From CAMAPP01 sp046153685 (GTDB taxonomy: Bacteria > Pseudomonadota > Alphaproteobacteria > CADEGL01), in NCBI GenBank assembly GCA_046153685.1, contig JBJXGH010000067.1, positions 1 through 8,040 of the forward strand: DNA of 8,040 nucleotides. Reading direction: 5' to 3'. Within the stretch, counting starts at the first letter, position 1. The number at the start of each line of letters is the position of its first letter. A program made the position numbers and the translations under genes. Below the pieces are notes generated by a model. The model was not told where the DNA came from and searched no databases. It worked only from the letters and a program-made list of their open reading frames with translations. Positions 5,249-8,040 of this stretch are shown here, in pieces.

Positions 5249-5992
5249 ATGATCATCGTCTGTCCCAACTGCACCACGCAATTCCAGCTCGACGCCGCGC
5301 GGCTTGGTCCGGAAGGCCGTCAGGTGCGCTGTTCGCGCTGCCGTCACGAATGGTTCCAGGGCCCTGGCGAGGACTCGGCGGACAAGCATCCCGCCCTGGA
5401 AGAGGGTGCGCAACGGGCCCTGCCGCCGCCCGAAGAGCGGATGCCCCGGGCCCCTTCGACGGGGGACGAACACGATGCGCCCGAGTTTCGCGCGTTCCGG
5501 CGCGGCCCAGGCCCGGCGCGCCCCATGCGCCCGGCCCGTCCGCCCCGCAACCGCGCCGTGCTCGGCTGGGCGGCGCTCGGGTTGTTCCTGGCAATCGTTT
5601 TCGGCTCGCTGTTCGTCGCGCGCGCGGCGGTCATGGCTTCTTGGCCTGCGACCAAACGTGCCTACGGCGTCTTGGGTTTGGCGCCGCCAGCGCCCGGCGA
5701 GGGTCTTGCCATTCTCGAGGTCAAAACCGCGCCGAGCGAAGACGGCAGCACCCCCGTCCTCATCGTCACCGGCGTGGTGCGCAATACCGCCGGTTCCGAG
5801 CGTGAGGTGCCCATGCTCAAGGCGGAATTGCGCGACGCCAAGGGCAAGGCCCTGCATCAATGGCTATTCGATCCGCCCAAGCGCAGCCTTGTGGCGGGGG
5901 AAACGGCCGGGTTTGAAACCCGCGCGGAAAACCCTCCCGGCAACGCGGTCGGCCTTGCGATCACCTTCGCGGTCGATGTTGCCAAACCCTGA
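5249..5992 (+). CDS. MJ0042-type zinc-ribbon protein with a DUF3426-like C-terminal domain
   Basis: A 247-residue membrane protein of unknown function. The N-terminus MIIVCPNC holds the first zinc pair (Cys5, Cys8) and VRCSRCRHEWF the second (Cys28, Cys31), an MJ0042-type zinc ribbon. A Pro/Arg-rich, probably disordered linker (about 36-102) leads to one membrane segment (about 103-124). The C-terminal domain (about 126-247) shows the DUF3426-like pattern: LAILEVKT, then LIVTGVVRNTAG, VPMLKAELRDAKG, SLVAGETAGFETR and a final valine/alanine-rich strand, probably a beta-sandwich outside the inner membrane. With the zinc ribbon in the cytosol, the protein could link an internal signal or partner to the periplasm, but this is inference. 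The start at 5249 puts the first CxxC where the family has it; the frame is open a little further upstream (TTG at 5237). Divergent from ftsE and 95 bp upstream of cpdR. Confidence 0.82.
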   Translation: MIIVCPNCTTQFQLDAARLGPEGRQVRCSRCRHEWFQGPGEDSADKHPALEEGAQRALPPPEERMPRAPSTGDEHDAPEFRAFRRGPGPARPMRPARPPRNRAVLGWAALGLFLAIVFGSLFVARAAVMASWPATKRAYGVLGLAPPAPGEGLAILEVKTAPSEDGSTPVLIVTGVVRNTAGSEREVPMLKAELRDAKGKALHQWLFDPPKRSLVAGETAGFETRAENPPGNAVGLAITFAVDVAKP

Positions 5993-6001
5993 CGCCGGGC
6001 G

Positions 6002-6016
6002 TTAACCCGGAATTAA
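6002..6016 (+). promoter_or_regulatory. CtrA-type binding site upstream of cpdR
   Basis: TTAA (6002-6005), seven bases, TTAA (6013-6016) is a perfect match to the CtrA box TTAA-N7-TTAA known from Caulobacter and relatives. The match extends to a direct repeat of TTAACCCG with an 11-bp period (6002-6009 and 6013-6020), one helical turn. A possible -10 element TATGGA lies at 6031-6036; a 17-bp spacer would place the -35 position at 6008-6013, inside the box, as in CtrA-activated promoters. AT-rich TTAA pairs are rare in this GC-rich window. Confidence 0.65.
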
Positions 6017-6052
6017 CCCGATTTCGGCTTTATGGAGGGTCGAGGACGAATT

Positions 6053-6070
6053 GCGCCGCGCTGGCGGCGC
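6053..6070 (+). other. hairpin in the predicted cpdR 5' leader
   Basis: GCGCCGC (6053-6059) and GCGGCGC (6064-6070) form a perfect 7-bp stem with a GCTG loop. It ends 5 nt before the AAAGGA ribosome binding site (6076-6081) and has no T run, so it is not a terminator. It could affect mRNA stability or ribosome access; that is inference. Confidence 0.4.
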
Positions 6071-6087
6071 CGTCGAAAGGAAAAGCC

Positions 6088-6477
6088 ATGCCTGCGGGGA
6101 TACCGGCGCGCATTCTCGTGGCCGAAGATGATCCAGCCGTGCGGCAATTCGTCTCGCGGGCGCTGGTCCATGTAGGTTACGAGGTCGAGGCGGTCGAGGA
6201 TGGGCTAGGCGCGCTCGACGTCCTGGCCGAACGCAGCTTCGATCTCTTGATCAGCGATATCGTGATGCCCGGCTTGGACGGCATCGCGCTTGCGCTCAAG
6301 GTGGCGAAGGAATGGCCGGAACTCCCGGTGATGCTGATGACCGGCTACGCCCATGAGCGCCAGCGCGCCCATAATATCGAAGTGTTGAGCCACGCCGTGC
6401 TCACCAAGCCCTTCACCCTCGACGATATCGTGGCCGCGGTCGCGCGCATCCTCGAACCCGCGCGCTCGCCCGCCTAA
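6088..6477 (+). CDS. cpdR: CpdR-type single-domain response regulator
   Basis: A 129-residue receiver domain with no output domain. Landmark residues are the acidic pocket Glu13-Asp14-Asp15, phospho-acceptor Asp57 in DLLISDIVMPGLDG, Thr85 in MLMTGYA and Lys107 in LTKPF. The LMTGYAHERQRAHN stretch (83-96) is characteristic of CpdR. In Caulobacter, CpdR is phosphorylated through the CckA-ChpT relay; in its unphosphorylated state it primes the ClpXP protease and promotes degradation of CtrA and other substrates. The short N-terminal extension MPAGIPA before the first strand is slightly unusual. The start is supported by AAAGGA 6 nt upstream of the ATG. A CtrA-type site in the upstream gap suggests control by CtrA. 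The gene converges on the DUF4175 gene. Confidence 0.88.
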   Translation: MPAGIPARILVAEDDPAVRQFVSRALVHVGYEVEAVEDGLGALDVLAERSFDLLISDIVMPGLDGIALALKVAKEWPELPVMLMTGYAHERQRAHNIEVLSHAVLTKPFTLDDIVAAVARILEPARSPA

Positions 6478-6481
6478 TACC

Positions 6482-6510
6482 CTCAGCCAGACGAATCCCC
6501 GAGGGCTGAG
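6482..6510. terminator. inverted repeat between convergent cpdR and DUF4175 genes, possible weak bidirectional terminator
   Basis: CTCAGCC (6482-6488) pairs with GGCTGAG (6504-6510) around a 15-nt loop. An alternative pairing, CCCTC (6480-6484) with GAGGG (6501-6505), uses the same bases. It sits 4 nt after the cpdR stop in the 62-bp gap between two gene ends, where a terminator is expected, but neither strand has a T run. A further 8-bp palindrome ACCCGGGT lies at 6516-6523. Confidence 0.4.
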
Positions 6511-6539
6511 CGAATACCCGGGTTCTAAATCGGCGGCGT

Positions 6540-8040
6540 CTAGAATCGCGGCAATAGCCGGTCGAGATATTGCCGCTCGACGGGCGGGCGGGACCGGTCG
6601 CCCGCGCGCTTGCGTAATTCGTCGAGGATTTCGCGCGCGCGCCGCAATTCGCTTTCGTCGGGAATGTTGATGTCCTCGAGCGCGGCGCCGAAGCCGCCGC
6701 CGGTGGGCCGGCCGGAGCCGTCGCGCCCCTGGCCGCGCTGGCGGCTGTCGCCCGCGCCATCGCCGCTGGCTGAGAATCGTTCAAGCAATTGCTGCGCCAT
6801 CGCACGGCCGCCCTGGCGCAAGGCCTCGAGCGCTTGGCCCTGCTGTTCGACGCCGCGCGCGGTCTGGTTGCCGCCGAAGGCTTCGATGGCCTCGCGCATG
6901 GCGCGATCGGCCTCGCCCAAGGCGCCGGGCGATTGGCCGACCAGCCCTTGAAAACGCTTCAGGAGATTGTCGAGGGCTTGGCGGATCTGATCCTGGTTCT
7001 CGGCCGCGGCTTGGTTCTCGGGGTTTGCGGGGCCGGACGGCGCCGCGCCCTGGCGGCTCTGGCCGGGCCGCCGGCCCTCTTGGAACTGGCGGAACATCTG
7101 ATCCATGAGCGATTGCTGGCGCTCGGTGATATCGCGCAGCTCGCGCATCATTTGCGCGCCGACGGAGTTTTGCGGCTTGCCTTGCTCGGCGACGCCCGCA
7201 CGCATGTTCTCGAGCGCGTTGCGCAGCTGCGACAATAGTTGGCGGGCAAGATCGCGCGCACCCGCGCGCATGAGCTGGCGGGCCTCGTCGATGAGCTTCT
7301 GGAGGTCCTGCGCACCGATCGACAAATCGTCTCGGTTGACGCGCTCGACGCGTTCGCCGGATTTGAGGCGCTGTTCGAGCTGCTCCGTCAAAGCCTGCAT
7401 GTGGCGCTCAAGCGCCTGACGCAGTTCGGCGAACAAGCGGTCGAGTTCCTCGTCATTCGCGCCGCGCTCGAGCGCTTCCATGAGCTTCTCCTCGAGCGCG
7501 CGCAGATCGCGCGCCGACAGCGACAGATCGCCGTCCTCCGCGCGCAGAGCCAAATCCCACAGCAAGTTCACGACTTCGTCGCGCGCCGTGGGCGCCCGAT
7601 CGTAGATCAATCGTCCGCGCGCGGCCGACAATCCCAGGACCAGAACGCTATCCTTCGCGCGTTCGGCCGCGCGCTGGGCGATGGCGTCGAGTGTCGCGGC
7701 GACCGAATCGCGCTCCTTGGGCGAGAGCACCAGGCGCTTGCGCTGCTCGATGATCGCGCGGGCGATGGGGTTGGAGAATTTGCGCTCGGGCAGGATGAAA
7801 GTCCGCTTGGCGGACGCACCCGTCTGGCCGATGGCGTCGGTCGCCGTCATTTGCCCCACGACCTGCAAACCCGCCCAGGGGTGCGGTGTCAGGTCGAGAT
7901 AGGCGCTGTCGCGCACGCTGGCGCGCGCGCCGTGAATGGGCAGCGGCACGGCGATGGTTTCGCCATCGTCCGCGCCCGCTCGGCGCAGCACGAGCTCGCA
8001 CTTGACCACGCCGTAATCGTCGCGCGCCTCGAAATCGAGG
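6540..8040 (-). CDS. DUF4175 (TIGR02302-type) membrane/coiled-coil protein, C-terminal part
   Basis: The frame is open from the right edge of the window (upstream codons read LDFEARDDYGVV) to a TAG at 6542-6540, so about 499 C-terminal residues are visible. The family protein is usually much longer, with membrane segments near its N-terminus. The visible part starts with a beta-rich piece (DLTPHPWAGLQVVGQ, then a DAIGQTG stretch), followed by the family-like PERKFSNPIARAIIEQRKRL segment. A long helical region rich in Gln, Glu, Arg and Leu (such as HMQALTEQLEQRLKSG) follows, probably coiled coil. A low-complexity Gly/Gln/Arg/Pro section comes near the end, and the protein closes with a conserved-looking ILDELRKRAGDRSRPPVER piece ending in LDRLLPRF. 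The function of the family is unknown. A GTG at 8009 is internal and not the start. Convergent with cpdR. Confidence 0.8.
   Translation of the reverse strand, partial: LDFEARDDYGVVKCELVLRRAGADDGETIAVPLPIHGARASVRDSAYLDLTPHPWAGLQVVGQMTATDAIGQTGASAKRTFILPERKFSNPIARAIIEQRKRLVLSPKERDSVAATLDAIAQRAAERAKDSVLVLGLSAARGRLIYDRAPTARDEVVNLLWDLALRAEDGDLSLSARDLRALEEKLMEALERGANDEELDRLFAELRQALERHMQALTEQLEQRLKSGERVERVNRDDLSIGAQDLQKLIDEARQLMRAGARDLARQLLSQLRNALENMRAGVAEQGKPQNSVGAQMMRELRDITERQQSLMDQMFRQFQEGRRPGQSRQGAAPSGPANPENQAAAENQDQIRQALDNLLKRFQGLVGQSPGALGEADRAMREAIEAFGGNQTARGVEQQGQALEALRQGGRAMAQQLLERFSASGDGAGDSRQRGQGRDGSGRPTGGGFGAALEDINIPDESELRRAREILDELRKRAGDRSRPPVERQYLDRLLPRF

Noticed and set aside
5060..5860. 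266-codon - strand open frame covering the zinc-ribbon gene
   Set aside because: It is antisense to a gene with two CxxC pairs, a membrane span and a family C-terminal domain, and its product is low complexity.
5995..6010. CCGGG-CGTTAA-CCCGG hairpin just after the zinc-ribbon gene as a terminator
   Set aside because: The stem is only 5 bp with no T run, and its loop and right arm are part of the stronger CtrA-type site.
6789..7238. 149-codon + strand open frame opposite the DUF4175 gene
   Set aside because: The Ala/Leu/Arg-rich product has no recognisable motif and mirrors the coiled-coil gene on the other strand.

Overview
The window is GC-rich, densely coded bacterial DNA. The gene families, and the CpdR regulator downstream of a perfect TTAA-N7-TTAA (CtrA-type) site, point to an alphaproteobacterium, most plausibly of the Rhodospirillales. 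The order ftsE-ftsX-ydcF-plsC with a divergent zinc-ribbon/DUF3426 protein, cpdR and a convergent DUF4175 protein fits alphaproteobacterial chromosomal gene order. It looks like core chromosome, not a mobile or accessory island. I see no transposase, integrase, tRNA, rRNA or CRISPR array.

Left part (1-2348, + strand): the 3' part of a PotD-like ABC transporter substrate-binding protein, then a 156-bp gap, then a pita-bread-fold (M24/creatinase-type) hydrolase. The hydrolase has lost most metal-ligand residues and resembles ectoine-hydrolase-like enzymes. The gap holds the most striking non-coding structure in the window: three tandem copies, about 41 bp apart, of a GC-rich hairpin closed by a GNRA-type tetraloop and followed by a T run. 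The last copy stops one base before the hydrolase's ribosome binding site.

Middle part (2233-5132, - strand): a tightly packed operon read right to left, ftsE, ftsX, a YdcF/DUF218 envelope protein and a PlsC acyltransferase. The junctions are TGA-G-ATG, a GTGA overlap and a TTGA overlap, so translation is probably coupled along the operon. FtsEX works at the septum and cell wall, YdcF-type proteins act in the envelope, and PlsC makes phosphatidic acid, so the operon has a shared cell-envelope and division theme. The plsC 3' end overlaps the 3' end of the convergent M24 gene by 116 bp.

Right part (5133-8040): a divergent control region (14-bp perfect palindrome next to a candidate sigma-70-type promoter) precedes a membrane-anchored zinc-ribbon protein. 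The CtrA-type site and a short 5'-leader hairpin precede cpdR, a single-domain response regulator that in Caulobacter controls ClpXP proteolysis, including that of CtrA. The site suggests CtrA feedback on its own degradation pathway. A weak inverted repeat separates cpdR from the 3' end of a large DUF4175/TIGR02302-type coiled-coil protein on the - strand, which runs out of the window.

I did not find a clearly new multi-gene system. The best candidates for new biology are the triplicated terminator-like array before the M24 gene, the CtrA-cpdR site, and the unstudied DUF4175 and zinc-ribbon proteins next to ftsEX and cpdR.
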